Assembly: GCF_003610295.1 (NCBI RefSeq)
Contig: NZ_RAPV01000001.1
Coordinates: 1,488,001 to 1,552,000 of the forward strand
Source: Paraburkholderia sp. BL23I1N1
Lineage (GTDB): Bacteria; Pseudomonadota; Gammaproteobacteria; Burkholderiales; Burkholderiaceae
Direction of reading: 5' to 3'
DNA: 64,000 bases
The position numbers were made by a program, and so were the translations under genes. Numbering within the stretch: position 1 is the stretch's first letter; each line of letters opens with the position of its first letter. The notes under the pieces were generated by a model. It was not told the origin of the DNA, searched no databases, and was given only the letters and a program-made list of their open reading frames with translations. Shown piece by piece: positions 37,248 through 48,800 of the stretch.

Positions 37248-37727
37248 ATGACATCGATTTATTCGTTTTCTGCACGTACGCTCGGCGGCGAGGAAGTGAG
37301 CCTCGAGCGCTATCAGGGCAAGGTCTTGCTGATCGTCAATACGGCGAGCGAATGCGGATTCACACCGCAGTACGCGGGCCTGCAAAAGGTCTATGACACC
37401 TATGCTGCGCGCGGACTCGCGGTGCTCGGTTTTCCGTGCAACCAGTTCGGCAAGCAGGAACCGGGGGATGCCGCGCAGATCGGCAGCTTCTGCGAAAAGA
37501 ACTACGGCGTGACCTTTCCGATGTTCGACAAGATCGACGTGAACGGCGCTAACGCGCATCCGCTGTTCCGCTATCTGACGGGCGAGGCGCCGGGTTTGCT
37601 GGGCCTCGAAGCGATCAAATGGAACTTCACCAAGTTCCTCATCGGCCGCGACGGTAAAGTGGTGAAGCGCTATGCGCCGCTGACCAAGCCCGAGGCGATT
37701 GTCGAGGACGTCGAGAAGCTGCTGTAA
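37248..37727 (+). CDS. Glutathione peroxidase
   Basis: A 159-residue thiol peroxidase of the glutathione peroxidase family. The catalytic cysteine is in NTASECGFTPQY (near residue 36), the glutamine-containing motif is LGFPCNQFGKQEPG, and the tryptophan motif is KWNFTKFLIGRDG. It has cysteine rather than selenocysteine and probably uses thioredoxin or glutathione to reduce hydroperoxides. A GGGGAG site precedes the ATG. It is convergent with the cardiolipin synthase gene. Confidence 0.95.
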   Translation: MTSIYSFSARTLGGEEVSLERYQGKVLLIVNTASECGFTPQYAGLQKVYDTYAARGLAVLGFPCNQFGKQEPGDAAQIGSFCEKNYGVTFPMFDKIDVNGANAHPLFRYLTGEAPGLLGLEAIKWNFTKFLIGRDGKVVKRYAPLTKPEAIVEDVEKLL

Positions 37728-37799
37728 AGCACGGTAGGGCGGCAAGCGGTAAGGTGCCAGGCGCAGTCGAAGCCGGCAGCGCCCGAGCCGCGGTGGCCG

Positions 37800-39239
37800 C
37801 TACAGGATCGGCGAGAACAACCGCGCCACGTGCATCAGCACACGCCGCAGCGCACCCGCTTTGCGGTACTCGGTGCGGTCGATTTCGAGCGACTCCGCGA
37901 AGTCCTTGAGCAGCATCGCTTCGACATCTTTGGCGAAGCCACGGTCCACGGTGAGCACCATGATCTCGAAGTTCAGCCGGAACGAGCGGTTGTCGAGATT
38001 CGCGCTGCCGATTGCCGCCGCGACGCTGTCGATCAGCACGACTTTCTGATGCAGGAAGCCCGGCTGGTAGCGGAAGATCCGGATGCCCGCGCGCAGCGAG
38101 TCGTACGCATACAGTTTCGAGGCGGCGAACACCACACGGTGATCGCGCCGGCACGGAATCAGAATGCGCACGTCCACGCCGCGTAACACCGCAAGTCGCA
38201 GCGCGGCGAAGACGGCTTCGTCGGGCACGAGATAAGGTGTCGTGATCCAGATCCGCTCGCGTGCCGCGTTGATCGCCTCCACGAAGAAGAGCGAGCAGGT
38301 CTCCTGCTTGTCGGCCGGACCGCTCGGCACCACGAGGCAGTGCATGCCCTCGTCGGCCGGCTGGACGTCCGGCATGACGAACTCGGGCAGCTCCTGGGTC
38401 GCCCAGTGCCAGTCTTCAGTGAATACGAACTGAATGCTGGCGACGGCCGGGCCGCGCACTTCGATATGCGTATCGCGCCACGGCGACAGCGGCGGCTTGC
38501 TGCCGAGATACTCGACCCCCACGTTGTGTCCGCCGACAAACGCGCGCTCGCCGTCCACGGAGACGATTTTGCGGTGATTGCGGAAGTTCAACTGCAGGCG
38601 ATTGACGAAGCGGCGATTGGTGGCGAACGGGTGCGTCTCCACGCCGGCCGCGCGCAGCGCCGCCACGTAGCGGTGGGGCAGATCGAAACTGCCAATGCTG
38701 TCGTACAGGAAGTAGACGCGCACGCCTTGCTGCGCTTTCGCGATCAGCGCGTCTTTGAGCATCTCGCCGAGCGCGTCGTCGCGCACAATGAAGAACTGCA
38801 CGATCACGTAATTGCGTGCGCTTTCAATCGCTTCGAAGATTGCCTCGAAAGTCGCGGCTCCGTTCACGAGCGTGCGCACGGAATTGCCCGGCAGGAATGG
38901 CATACCACTCAGGCGCGTGAGCGAATGCACAAGTCTGGCGCCCAGTTCCTGCGTAGGCAGCCCGGCGGAGGAGGCTTTTGTATCCCATTCCCGAGGATGG
39001 GCGCGCGTGCGCAGCAATTCGTTTTCGATGCGGCGGGCGTCCGCGTAACCTTCGAATTTGCTGCGGCCGAGAAACAGGTAGGGCACCAGCGTCAGATACG
39101 GCATGGCGACCAGCGACACAGCCCATGCGATCGCGCCTTGCGACGTGCGGGTGTACAGAATCGCGTGGCACGCCGCGATCACGCCGAGAATATGGGCGAG
39201 GGCGACCAGCGGGCCGACATGAAGCAGGTCGAATTCCAT
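37800..39239 (-). CDS. cls: Cardiolipin synthase (phospholipase D family)
   Basis: A 479-residue membrane enzyme that makes cardiolipin from phosphatidylglycerol. Two N-terminal transmembrane helices (LVALAHILGVIAACHAIL and IAWAVSLVAMPYLTLVPYLFLG) are followed by two HKD motifs: HRKIVSVDGERAFVGG and HQKVVLIDSVAAAIGSANLD. The ATG at 39239 is preferred to the TTG at 39260. Several bacterial cls genes exist in related genomes, so the number (clsA or other) is not assigned. Confidence 0.92.
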   Translation of the reverse strand: MEFDLLHVGPLVALAHILGVIAACHAILYTRTSQGAIAWAVSLVAMPYLTLVPYLFLGRSKFEGYADARRIENELLRTRAHPREWDTKASSAGLPTQELGARLVHSLTRLSGMPFLPGNSVRTLVNGAATFEAIFEAIESARNYVIVQFFIVRDDALGEMLKDALIAKAQQGVRVYFLYDSIGSFDLPHRYVAALRAAGVETHPFATNRRFVNRLQLNFRNHRKIVSVDGERAFVGGHNVGVEYLGSKPPLSPWRDTHIEVRGPAVASIQFVFTEDWHWATQELPEFVMPDVQPADEGMHCLVVPSGPADKQETCSLFFVEAINAARERIWITTPYLVPDEAVFAALRLAVLRGVDVRILIPCRRDHRVVFAASKLYAYDSLRAGIRIFRYQPGFLHQKVVLIDSVAAAIGSANLDNRSFRLNFEIMVLTVDRGFAKDVEAMLLKDFAESLEIDRTEYRKAGALRRVLMHVARLFSPIL

Positions 39240-39466
39240 AGGCGGGCGAAGGGTTGGCAAAGCGCCGCCGCGGCTGCCTGACGGCGCCGCGCACAGCCGA
39301 CCGCGCCCATCTTACCGAACGTGAGTGCGTTGGGGGGCGTGATTCATGGGCGACACGCGGGAGACACGTGGGCGATCCTCCGATAATTCACGGGCGACCC
39401 ACGGACAAAGCGCGCGGCCAAGCACTGAATGCCTGCCGCGCGCCTCGAGGGTCCAGCAATAAAACG

Positions 39467-40351
39467 TCAGACTGGCAGATCCGCGGCCTGAATCAGGAAT
39501 ACGTTGTCGTCGCCGGCACTCGTCGACAGCCAGACCAGATCGAGGCCACCGAATGCCGCTTCGACGTTTGCGCGCTCGTTGCCGATCTCGACCACCAGCA
39601 CGCCGTGTTCGGTCAGCCAGTTACGCGCTTCGGCGATGATCCGGCGCACGATATCCATGCCGTCCGCGCCGCCTGCCAGGGCCATGTGGGGTTCGTGCTT
39701 GTATTCGGCGGGCAGTTCCTCCATCGAGCTGGCATTCACATACGGCGGATTGCTGATGATCACGTCGTAGCGGCGCTCGGCGAGCGGCGCGTACAGATCG
39801 CCTTCGAAGAGGGCGATGCGGTCGTCGAGCCGGTAGTCCGTCACGTTGCGCGAGGCGACTTCAATAGCGGGCGCGGAGAGATCGACCGCGTCGATATCGG
39901 CGTTCGGGAACGCGTGCGCCGCGAGGATCGCAAGGCAGCCGGAGCCCGTGCACAGTTCCAGCACGGCGCTGACCTGTTCGGGATCTTCGACGTACGGCTG
40001 CAGGCCGTCCTGCAGCAACTCGCCGATAAACGAGCGCGGCACGATCACGCGTTCGTCCACGTAGAAGCGGAAGCCGTGCATCCACGCTTCCTGCGTGATG
40101 TAGGCCGCGGGTACGCGCTGGGCGGCGCGGCGCTCGATCACGTTCAGCACGGCGTCGATTTCAGCCGCGGAGAGGCGCGCGTCGAGGAACGGCTCCAGCA
40201 GATCCAGCGGCAGATGCAGTGTTTGCAGGATCAGATAGGCGGCTTCGTCGTAAGCGTTGGCCGAGCCGTGGCCGAACGACAACTCGGCCTGATTGAAGCG
40301 CGACACCGCGAAACGCAGCAGGTCGCGAACAGTGGAAAACGGGAGCGTCAT
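39467..40351 (-). CDS. prmB: Ribosomal protein L3 glutamine methyltransferase PrmB
   Basis: A 294-residue SAM-dependent methyltransferase that methylates a glutamine of ribosomal protein L3. The SAM-binding ELCTGSGCLAILAAH and the catalytic NPPY (DVIISNPPYVNASSM) are present; the DLLRFAVSRFNQAELSFGHG start distinguishes PrmB from the release-factor enzyme PrmC. ATG at 40351, 16 bases after the dapE stop, so probably the second gene of a dapE-prmB unit. Confidence 0.95.
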   Translation of the reverse strand: MTLPFSTVRDLLRFAVSRFNQAELSFGHGSANAYDEAAYLILQTLHLPLDLLEPFLDARLSAAEIDAVLNVIERRAAQRVPAAYITQEAWMHGFRFYVDERVIVPRSFIGELLQDGLQPYVEDPEQVSAVLELCTGSGCLAILAAHAFPNADIDAVDLSAPAIEVASRNVTDYRLDDRIALFEGDLYAPLAERRYDVIISNPPYVNASSMEELPAEYKHEPHMALAGGADGMDIVRRIIAEARNWLTEHGVLVVEIGNERANVEAAFGGLDLVWLSTSAGDDNVFLIQAADLPV

Positions 40352-40367
40352 CGCGGATATTCCTTGG

Positions 40368-41579
<1,212 letters not shown>

Positions 41580-41717
41580 TTAAGCAACGCGGCGAGGCCG
41601 CGTTTTACCGCTTGTTGCGTTCGATCTTCGCGCCGGTTCAGGTCTTTGATCATGGCGTTCGAACCGTTGCGTCCGGTCTCACGCTTCAGATCACGCGTAT
41701 CAATTCACGCGCTCGGA

Positions 41718-42083
41718 TCAGGCAAACAGTGCTGCGTATTCGTCCGCCGCAAAACCGAGCGACTTGACCTTTCCATTGACCACCAGCACCGGCCGCTTGA
41801 TCACCGACGGCTTGTGGATCATCAAGGCGATCGCGCCCGATTGCGTGTCCGCCGCCGCTTTCATGTCGTCGGACAGGCCGCGCCAGGTTGTGCCCCGACG
41901 GTTCAGCAACGCGTCGAGCTTCACATCCTTCAGCCAGTCCTGCACGAGCGGCTCGGTCACGCCGTGTTTCTTGAAGTCGTGGAATTCGAACTCGACGTCA
42001 TGCTCTTCGAGCCACACACGGGCCTTCTTCACGGTGTCGCAGTTCGGGATGCCGTAGACAACGGTCTTGGTGCCGCGTGCCAT
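41718..42083 (-). CDS. ArsC/Spx-family reductase-like protein (YffB type)
   Basis: A 121-residue thioredoxin-fold protein of the ArsC family. The N-terminal YGIPNCDTVKKARVWLEEH holds a single cysteine, and the C-terminus has the KRPVLVVNGKVKSLGF cis-proline region. The linkage to dapE and dapD is widely conserved and its function is not arsenate-specific; it is often called YffB. The ATG overlaps the dapD stop by one base (TGATG). Confidence 0.88.
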   Translation of the reverse strand: MARGTKTVVYGIPNCDTVKKARVWLEEHDVEFEFHDFKKHGVTEPLVQDWLKDVKLDALLNRRGTTWRGLSDDMKAAADTQSGAIALMIHKPSVIKRPVLVVNGKVKSLGFAADEYAALFA

Positions 42084-42910
42084 CAGTCGCCTCGCAGCAG
42101 CTCGTTCAGGCCGACCTTCGCACGCGTCTTGGCGTCGACCTTCTTGACGATCACGGCGCAGTAAAGGCTATGCGAGCCGTCTTTCGACGGCAGGTTGCCC
42201 GCCACCACCACCGAGCCCGCCGGAATGCGGCCATACGTGACTTCGCCGGTTTCACGGTCGTAAATCTTGGTGCTCTGGCCCAGGTACACGCCCATCGAGA
42301 TCACCGAGTTTTCTTCGACGATCACGCCTTCCACCACTTCCGAACGCGCGCCGATGAAGCAGTTGTCTTCGATGATGACCGGGTTGGCCTGCAGCGGCTC
42401 CAGCACGCCACCAATGCCCACGCCACCCGACAGGTGGACGTTCTTGCCGATCTGCGCGCACGAACCGACGGTCGCCCACGTGTCGACCATCGAGCCTTCG
42501 TCCACGTAAGCGCCGATGTTGGTGTACGACGGCATCAGCACGACGTTCTTCGCGATGAACGAGCCGCGGCGCGCGATGGCGGGCGGCACCACGCGGAAGC
42601 CGCCGGCGGCGAAGTCTTCAGCGGTGTAGTTGGCGAACTTCGACGGCACCTTGTCGTAGAACTGGGAGTAGCCGCCAGCCGCTTGCACCACGTTGTCTTC
42701 CAGGCGGAACGACAGCAGCACGGCTTTCTTCAGCCATTGATTGACGATCCAGTCGCCGTCCTTCTTTTCGGCCACGCGCAGCGCGCCCTTGTCCAGTTGC
42801 TCGATGGCGTGGGCGACGGCTTCGCGCACCTCGGCCGGCGCGGCCTTCGGCGACAGGTCGGCGCGGTTTTCCCAGGCGGTATCAATGATCTGCTGAAGTT
42901 GTTGCGACAT
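42083..42910 (-). CDS. dapD: 2,3,4,5-tetrahydropyridine-2,6-dicarboxylate N-succinyltransferase
   Basis: A 275-residue left-handed beta-helix acyltransferase, which adds succinate from succinyl-CoA to tetrahydrodipicolinate in DAP synthesis. Hexapeptide-like repeats are visible from residue 100 on ([28 protein letters not shown] region and [21 protein letters not shown]), with the conserved [16 protein letters not shown] start. It follows dapC by 93 bases. Confidence 0.96.
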   Translation of the reverse strand: MSQQLQQIIDTAWENRADLSPKAAPAEVREAVAHAIEQLDKGALRVAEKKDGDWIVNQWLKKAVLLSFRLEDNVVQAAGGYSQFYDKVPSKFANYTAEDFAAGGFRVVPPAIARRGSFIAKNVVLMPSYTNIGAYVDEGSMVDTWATVGSCAQIGKNVHLSGGVGIGGVLEPLQANPVIIEDNCFIGARSEVVEGVIVEENSVISMGVYLGQSTKIYDRETGEVTYGRIPAGSVVVAGNLPSKDGSHSLYCAVIVKKVDAKTRAKVGLNELLRGD

Positions 42911-43003
42911 ATGCGTGCTTTTCTGAAGAGTTGAAGTCTGGAGAAGGGAATGCGGTGCGCTGGGCTGCTGAATACAAAACTCGCGAAAAAACGCACGAAA
43001 AAC

Positions 43004-44221
43004 TCAGCCCGCGAGCGCGCGGCAAAAATCGACGATCCGTTGTGCGCCTTGCGTGCATTCGTCGACATCGGCGACGAGCGCCATGCGCACGAAATTGCGG
43101 CCGGGGTTCGCACCGTGCGCAGTGCGCGCGAGGAACGAGCCCGGCAGAACCGTCACATTATAGTCGGCGTGGAGGCGCTGGGCGAACTCGGTGTCCGACA
43201 GGCCCGTGCGCGAGACGTCCGCCCACAGGTAGAACGCGGCGTCGGGCAGGCGGACGTCGAGCACCCCGGCGAGCATCGGCGTTACGGTGGAAAACTTCTG
43301 CACGTACTTCGCGCGGTTCTCGCGCACGTGCGTTTCGTCATTCCAGGCCGCGATGCTGGCACTCTGGAACACCGTCGACAAGGCCGCGCCGTGGTATGTC
43401 CGGTATAGCAGGAAGTCTTTCAGGAGCGCCGCGTCGCCGGCCACGAACCCCGAGCGCATGCCCGGCACGTTCGAGCGCTTGGACAGGCTCGACAGCATGA
43501 CGAGGCGCTCGAAGCCGCGGCCGAGCTTGTGCGCCGCTTCCAGGCCGCCGAGCGGCGGATGGGCTTCGTCGAAGTAGATTTCCGAGTAGCACTCGTCCGA
43601 GGCGATCACGAAGCCGTAACGGTCCGACAGCGCGAACAGTTCGCGCCAGTCGTCGAGCGTGAGCACCGCGCCGGTCGGGTTGCCCGGCGAGCACACGTAG
43701 AGCAGCTGCGTGCGCGCCCAGATGTCGGCCGGCACCGCCGAATAGTCGCAGGCGAAGTTGCGCGCCGGGTCGGTATTGACGAAGTACGGCTGCGCGCCGG
43801 CGAGAATCGCCGCGCCTTCATAGATTTGGTAGAACGGGTTCGGACAGAGTACGATCGCAGGCTCGCCGTCAGCATTTAGCTTGGGGTCGACGACCGTTTG
43901 TGCGAGCGCAAAAAGCGCCTCGCGCGAGCCCGACACCGGCAGCACCTGGGTGGCCGGATCGATCGCGGGCAAGTTGTAGCGCTGCGTCACCCATTTCGCG
44001 ATCGACTCGCGCAGGGCAGGCGTTCCGATGGTGGCCGGATAAGCGGCGAGGCCGCCGAGCGAGGCAATCACCGCGTCGCGGATCAGCGCAGGCGTGGGAT
44101 GTTTCGGTTCGCCAATGCCGAAGCTGATGTGCGCAAGGCCGGCCGGCGGCGTGACGTCCTTGAAAAGCGCACGTAGCTTTTCGAACGGGTAGGGCTGGAG
44201 GGAGTCGAGTAGCGGGTTCAC
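43004..44221 (-). CDS. dapC: N-succinyl-diaminopimelate aminotransferase
   Basis: A 405-residue class I PLP aminotransferase. The start VNPLLDSLQPYPFEKLRALF is that of DapC. The PLP lysine is in SSLSKRSNVPGMRSGFVAG, and the conserved CSPGNPTGAVLTLDDW is present. It transaminates N-succinyl-2-amino-6-oxopimelate. The GTG at 44221 gives the usual length; the open frame to 44374 adds 51 unrelated residues. It heads the dapC-dapD-arsC unit. Confidence 0.93.
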   Translation of the reverse strand: MNPLLDSLQPYPFEKLRALFKDVTPPAGLAHISFGIGEPKHPTPALIRDAVIASLGGLAAYPATIGTPALRESIAKWVTQRYNLPAIDPATQVLPVSGSREALFALAQTVVDPKLNADGEPAIVLCPNPFYQIYEGAAILAGAQPYFVNTDPARNFACDYSAVPADIWARTQLLYVCSPGNPTGAVLTLDDWRELFALSDRYGFVIASDECYSEIYFDEAHPPLGGLEAAHKLGRGFERLVMLSSLSKRSNVPGMRSGFVAGDAALLKDFLLYRTYHGAALSTVFQSASIAAWNDETHVRENRAKYVQKFSTVTPMLAGVLDVRLPDAAFYLWADVSRTGLSDTEFAQRLHADYNVTVLPGSFLARTAHGANPGRNFVRMALVADVDECTQGAQRIVDFCRALAG

Positions 44222-44374
44222 TGGGCGGATCGAGCCTGATCGAGGATGGGCGCAGACGGATGCAAAGAGCGGCTGGGCACGCATGCCGACCGTAAAACGC
44301 ATCAAACACGCGAAAAGGGCGACAGCGGCGGCGAGCGGATGATTATAGCGTGGCGGCGCGCGCGGGAAATTCAT

Positions 44375-44751
44375 GGCCGCGTTGCTGTGTGCGACTCAAA
44401 ACGCATGCAGCAGATAGAAACGCGACGGTAGTATCGAGGATGACTCCGGGCTGCAGCGGCCCGAACGCAAGCATTGTGTCCCGCAGAGGGCATCTGGGGG
44501 CACATTGCGGCGGCGCCTGGCGTGTAAGCCGCGGCGCAACCCGCCAGGCAGCGCAGGCAATGCGACGCAGCGGGAACGACGTGAACCGCGGACGGTTCGC
44601 GCAAAAACGAAGCAGGAGCAGCAATGCACGTAGCAGCATCGGAGACTTTCGGACAATTGGGACGATCAGGAGGCAGGGGGCGCAAGAACGCCTTCGCCAG
44701 AATCGGCAGCACCGCCCGCAGGAGCAACAATCGCCGCGGGAGTCTCGCTTC
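44375..44751. other. Intergenic region upstream of the EamA transporter gene
   Basis: About 375 bases without a supported gene. Short frames here on both strands have no protein features. It should contain the divergent promoters of dapC and the transporter; a GGGAG ribosome-binding site lies nine bases before the transporter ATG. Confidence 0.5.
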
Positions 44752-45738
44752 ATGACCAACTGGCTTCGCAATGGTTGGCCCACCCTCGCAATCATGCTCG
44801 GTGCCTCGGTGTGGGGCATGATCTGGTATCCGCTGCGCATGCTGAATGCGCTCGGCGCAACGGGCACGGCGGCGAGCGCGCTCACGAGCGGCGCCGGTTG
44901 CCTGTTCGTTCTGCTGGTGCGCTACCGCGCGCTCAGGACCGTGCGCTGGCACTGGCTGCTGCCGGCCCTCGCGCTGGCCGCGGGCATTACCAATCTCGGC
45001 TTCGTGTGGGGTTCGATCCACGGCGAGGTGATGCGCGTCCTCCTGCTGTTCTATCTCACCCCCGCCTGGACCGCGCTCTTTGCGCACTTCATCCTGCACG
45101 AACGGCTGACCTGGGCCGGCGCCGGCCTTGCCGCGCTGTCTCTGGCCGGCGCGATGACCATGCTGTGGTCGCCGCAACTGGGCATCCCGGTGCCCGGCAA
45201 CCTGGCCGAATGGGCCGGGCTTGCCGGCGGCATGGGCTTTGCGATGAGCAACGTGCTGATCCTCAAGACGAGCCGTGTGCTGCCTGAGATGAAACCGGAA
45301 ATGCGCACTGCGACGATCTTCGGCGGCGCGGCGATTTTCAGCGCCTTTGCCTCGCTGTTCGAGGCGATGCCCGCACCGCCCACCGGCGCGCATCTCGGCA
45401 CGGCCGCGCTACTGGTGCTCGGCCTCGGTTTTCTGCTCGCGTCGAACAATATGCTCGTGCAGTACGGCCTCTCGCGAGTGCCCGCCAATCGGGCCTCGAT
45501 CATCATGCTGTTCGAGATCGTGGTCACGGCCTTGTCCGCGTGGCTCTTTGCCGGCGAAACACCCGGCCCGCGCGAATGGGCGGGCGGTCTGTGCATCGTG
45601 CTGGCGTCGGCGCTATCCAGCTGGGTGCACCGAACCAGGGCTTTGCCGCCTGATCCGGCCAATCAGGACACGGGTCTCGACACCGGCGACAGCACAGACC
45701 GTAAGGACGCTAAGAACCGCTCGCGCGCGATGGTATGA
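44752..45738 (+). CDS. DMT-superfamily (EamA) transporter
   Basis: A 328-residue inner-membrane protein with about 10 hydrophobic segments arranged as two EamA repeats (first LAIMLGASVWGMIWYPLR, second LAGGMGFAMSNVLI onward). The second repeat ends with a typical FAGETPGPREWAGGLCIV. Members export metabolites such as amino acids; the substrate is unknown. ATG at 44752. A charged, hydrophilic tail follows the last helix. An extended -10 for smc (TGGTATGAT, 45731-45739) overlaps the stop codon. Confidence 0.88.
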   Translation: MTNWLRNGWPTLAIMLGASVWGMIWYPLRMLNALGATGTAASALTSGAGCLFVLLVRYRALRTVRWHWLLPALALAAGITNLGFVWGSIHGEVMRVLLLFYLTPAWTALFAHFILHERLTWAGAGLAALSLAGAMTMLWSPQLGIPVPGNLAEWAGLAGGMGFAMSNVLILKTSRVLPEMKPEMRTATIFGGAAIFSAFASLFEAMPAPPTGAHLGTAALLVLGLGFLLASNNMLVQYGLSRVPANRASIIMLFEIVVTALSAWLFAGETPGPREWAGGLCIVLASALSSWVHRTRALPPDPANQDTGLDTGDSTDRKDAKNRSRAMV

Positions 45739-45887
45739 TTGCCCCTCATTAGCCGGCGCACGCTTCACCGCGTGCGATTGGCGCCCGTGTCGCGGGGTTG
45801 CACGGGCCGTTTCGCTGTACCGGCGAACGGCTGGCGCGGACTTCACGAGCCACCTTTTATTTTCCCTTTTCAAACAGCGAAATCGCC

Positions 45888-48800
45888 GTGCGTCTGACCT
45901 CGATCAAACTCGCTGGCTTCAAGTCATTCGTCGATCCCACGCATTTCCAGGTCCCGGGCCAGCTTGTCGGCGTGGTCGGACCGAATGGGTGCGGCAAGTC
46001 CAATATCATCGACGCCGTGCGCTGGGTGCTCGGCGAATCGCGCGCTTCCGAACTGCGCGGCGAGTCGATGCAGGACGTGATCTTCAATGGCTCGACCGCG
46101 CGCAAGCCGGGTAGCCGCGCCAGCGTTGAACTCGTGTTCGACAACGCCGACGGCCGTGCCGCCGGACAGTGGGGGCAGTATGCCGAAATCGCCGTCAAGC
46201 GTGTGCTCACGCGCGACGGCACCTCGAGCTACTACATCAACAACCTGCCGGCGCGCCGCCGCGACATCCAGGACATCTTCCTCGGCACCGGCCTCGGGCC
46301 GCGTGCCTACGCGATCATCGGGCAAGGCATGATCGCGCGCCTGATCGAGGCGAAGCCGGAAGAGCTGCGCGTGTTCCTCGAAGAAGCCGCGGGCGTGTCG
46401 AAGTACAAGGAACGCCGCCGCGAGACCGAGAACCGCCTGCACGACACGCGCGAGAATCTGATCCGCGTCGAAGACATCGTCCGCGAACTCAGTGCGAATC
46501 TCGAGAAGCTCGAGGGGCAGGCGATCGTCGCGACCAAATACAAGGATTTGCAGGCCGACGGCGAAGAGAAGCAACGCCTGTTGTGGCTGTTGCGCAAGAA
46601 CGAAGCCGGCGGCGAGCAGGAACGCCAGCAACGCGCGATCGAACAGGCGCAGATCGACCTGGAAGCGCAAACCGCGAAGCTGCGCGAAGTCGAGGCGCAA
46701 CTCGAAACGCTGCGCGTCGCGCATTATTCCGCCAGCGACGCAATGCAGGGTGCGCAAGGTGCGTTGTACGAGGCGAATGCCGAAGTCAGCCGCCTCGAGG
46801 CCGAGATCAAGTTCATCGTCGAATCGCGCAACCGTGTGCAGGCGCAGATCGCCGCATTGACCGCGCAGCGTGAACAGTGGCAGTCGCAAGCCCAGAAAGC
46901 GCAAGGCGATCTCGAAGACGCTGAAGAACAACTGGCTGTCGCCGAAGAAAAAGCCGCGCTGGCCGAAGACGAAGCCGCCGCGAAGCACGATGCGATGCCG
47001 GCGCTCGAAGCGCGCTGGCGCGATGCGCAAAGTGAACTCAATGCCGAGCGCGGCGGTATCGCGCAGACCGAACAGGCAATCAAGCTCGAAGCCGCGCACC
47101 AGCGCAATGCGGATCAGCAATTGCAGCAACTGCAGCAGCGTCACGAGCGGCTGAAGTCGGAAGCGGGCGGTCTCGACGCACCCGACGAAGCGCAACTCGA
47201 AGATCTGCGCATGCAGCTCGCCGAGCACGAAGAAATCCTGCATGACGCGCAGGCCCGTCTCGCCGACGCGCAGGAAACGCTGCCGCGCCTCGACGGCGAA
47301 CGGCGCGCTGCCCAGGAGCGCGTGCAGTCGGAGAGCGCACAGATTCATCAGCTCGACGCACGCCTTGCCGCGCTCAAGCAATTGCAGGAAAACGTCCAGA
47401 CCGAAGGCAAGATCCAGCCGTGGCTTGAAAAGCACGAGCTGAGCGGCTTGCCGCGTCTGTGGAAGAAGCTGCACGTCGAAGCCGGCTGGGAAGCCGCGCT
47501 TGAGGCGGTGCTGCGCGAGCGGCTCGCCGCGCTGGAAGTGTCGAACCTCGACTGGGTCAAGGCATTCGCGACCGACGCGCCGCCCGCCAAGCTCGCGTTC
47601 TACGCGCCGCCGCCGGCCGGTCAGCCGGTCGCTGCATCGCCGGCTTTGCGTCCGTTGCTGTCGCTGGTTCGTATCGACGACGCAGGCATTCGCGCCGTGC
47701 TGAACGACTGGCTCGGCCTCGCCTTTGTCGCTGACGATCTGCAGCAGGCACTCGCCATGCGCGCGCAATTGCCGGAAGGCGGCTCGTTCGTTGTGAAGGC
47801 CGGCCACGTGGTGACGCGGGTCGGCGTCCAGTTGTATGCCGCCGACTCCGAACAGGCCGGCATGCTGGCCCGTCAGCAGGAAATCGAAAACCTGACGCGT
47901 CAGGTGCGTGCGCAAGCCTTGCTTGCCGATGAGGCGAAGGCCGCCGCGATCCGCGCCGAAGCCGCGCACACGCAAGCCGCGCAAGCGTTGACCGATGTGC
48001 GTCAACAGTCGGAGCGCGCGACGCAACGCGTGCACGCCTTGCAGTTGGACGTGCTCAAGCTCGCTCAGGCGCATGAGCGCTACACGCAGCGCAGCACGCA
48101 GATCCGCGAAGAGCTCGAGGAAATCACCGCGCAGATCGAAGAGCAGCGCGCTTTGCGCGGCGAATCGGAAGCGAACTTCGAGCGTCACGACGCCGAACTC
48201 GCCGAATTGCAGGCGCGTTTCGAAGATCACCAACTGGCCTTCGAAGCACTCGACGAATCGCTCACCGCCGCGCGCGCGCAATCGCGCGATCTCGATCGCG
48301 CCGCCACCGACGCGCGCTTCGCCGCGCGCAACATGGCGAACCGTATCGACGAATTGAAGCGCAGCATCCAGGTTTCGCACGAGCAGAGCGAGCGCGTCGC
48401 CGCGTCGCTGGAAGATGCGCGCGCCGAGCTGGAAACGATCAATGAGCAAACCGCGCATACCGGCTTGCAGGACGCGCTCGATATCCGCGCGGTCAAGGAA
48501 GAAGCGCTGCACGCCGCGCGTCTCGAACTGGACGACCTGACCGCCAAGCTGCGTGCCGCCGACGAAACCCGTTTGACCGCCGAACGTGCGCTGCAGCCGC
48601 TGCGCGACCGCATCAACGAATTGCAGCTGAAGGAACAGGCCGCGCGCCTGAACGGCGAGCAGTTCATCGAGCAACTGGCCGCGGCCGGCGTCGATGAAGC
48701 GCAATTGCAGGCCAAGCTCACGCCGGACATGAAGCCGTCCTACCTGCAAGGCGAAGTCACGCGGATCAACAACGCGATCACGGCGCTCGGCCCGGTCAAC

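Noticed and set aside
39240..39260. Longer start (TTG at 39260) for the cardiolipin synthase
   Set aside because: It adds seven residues before the usual MEFDL start and has no better ribosome-binding site.
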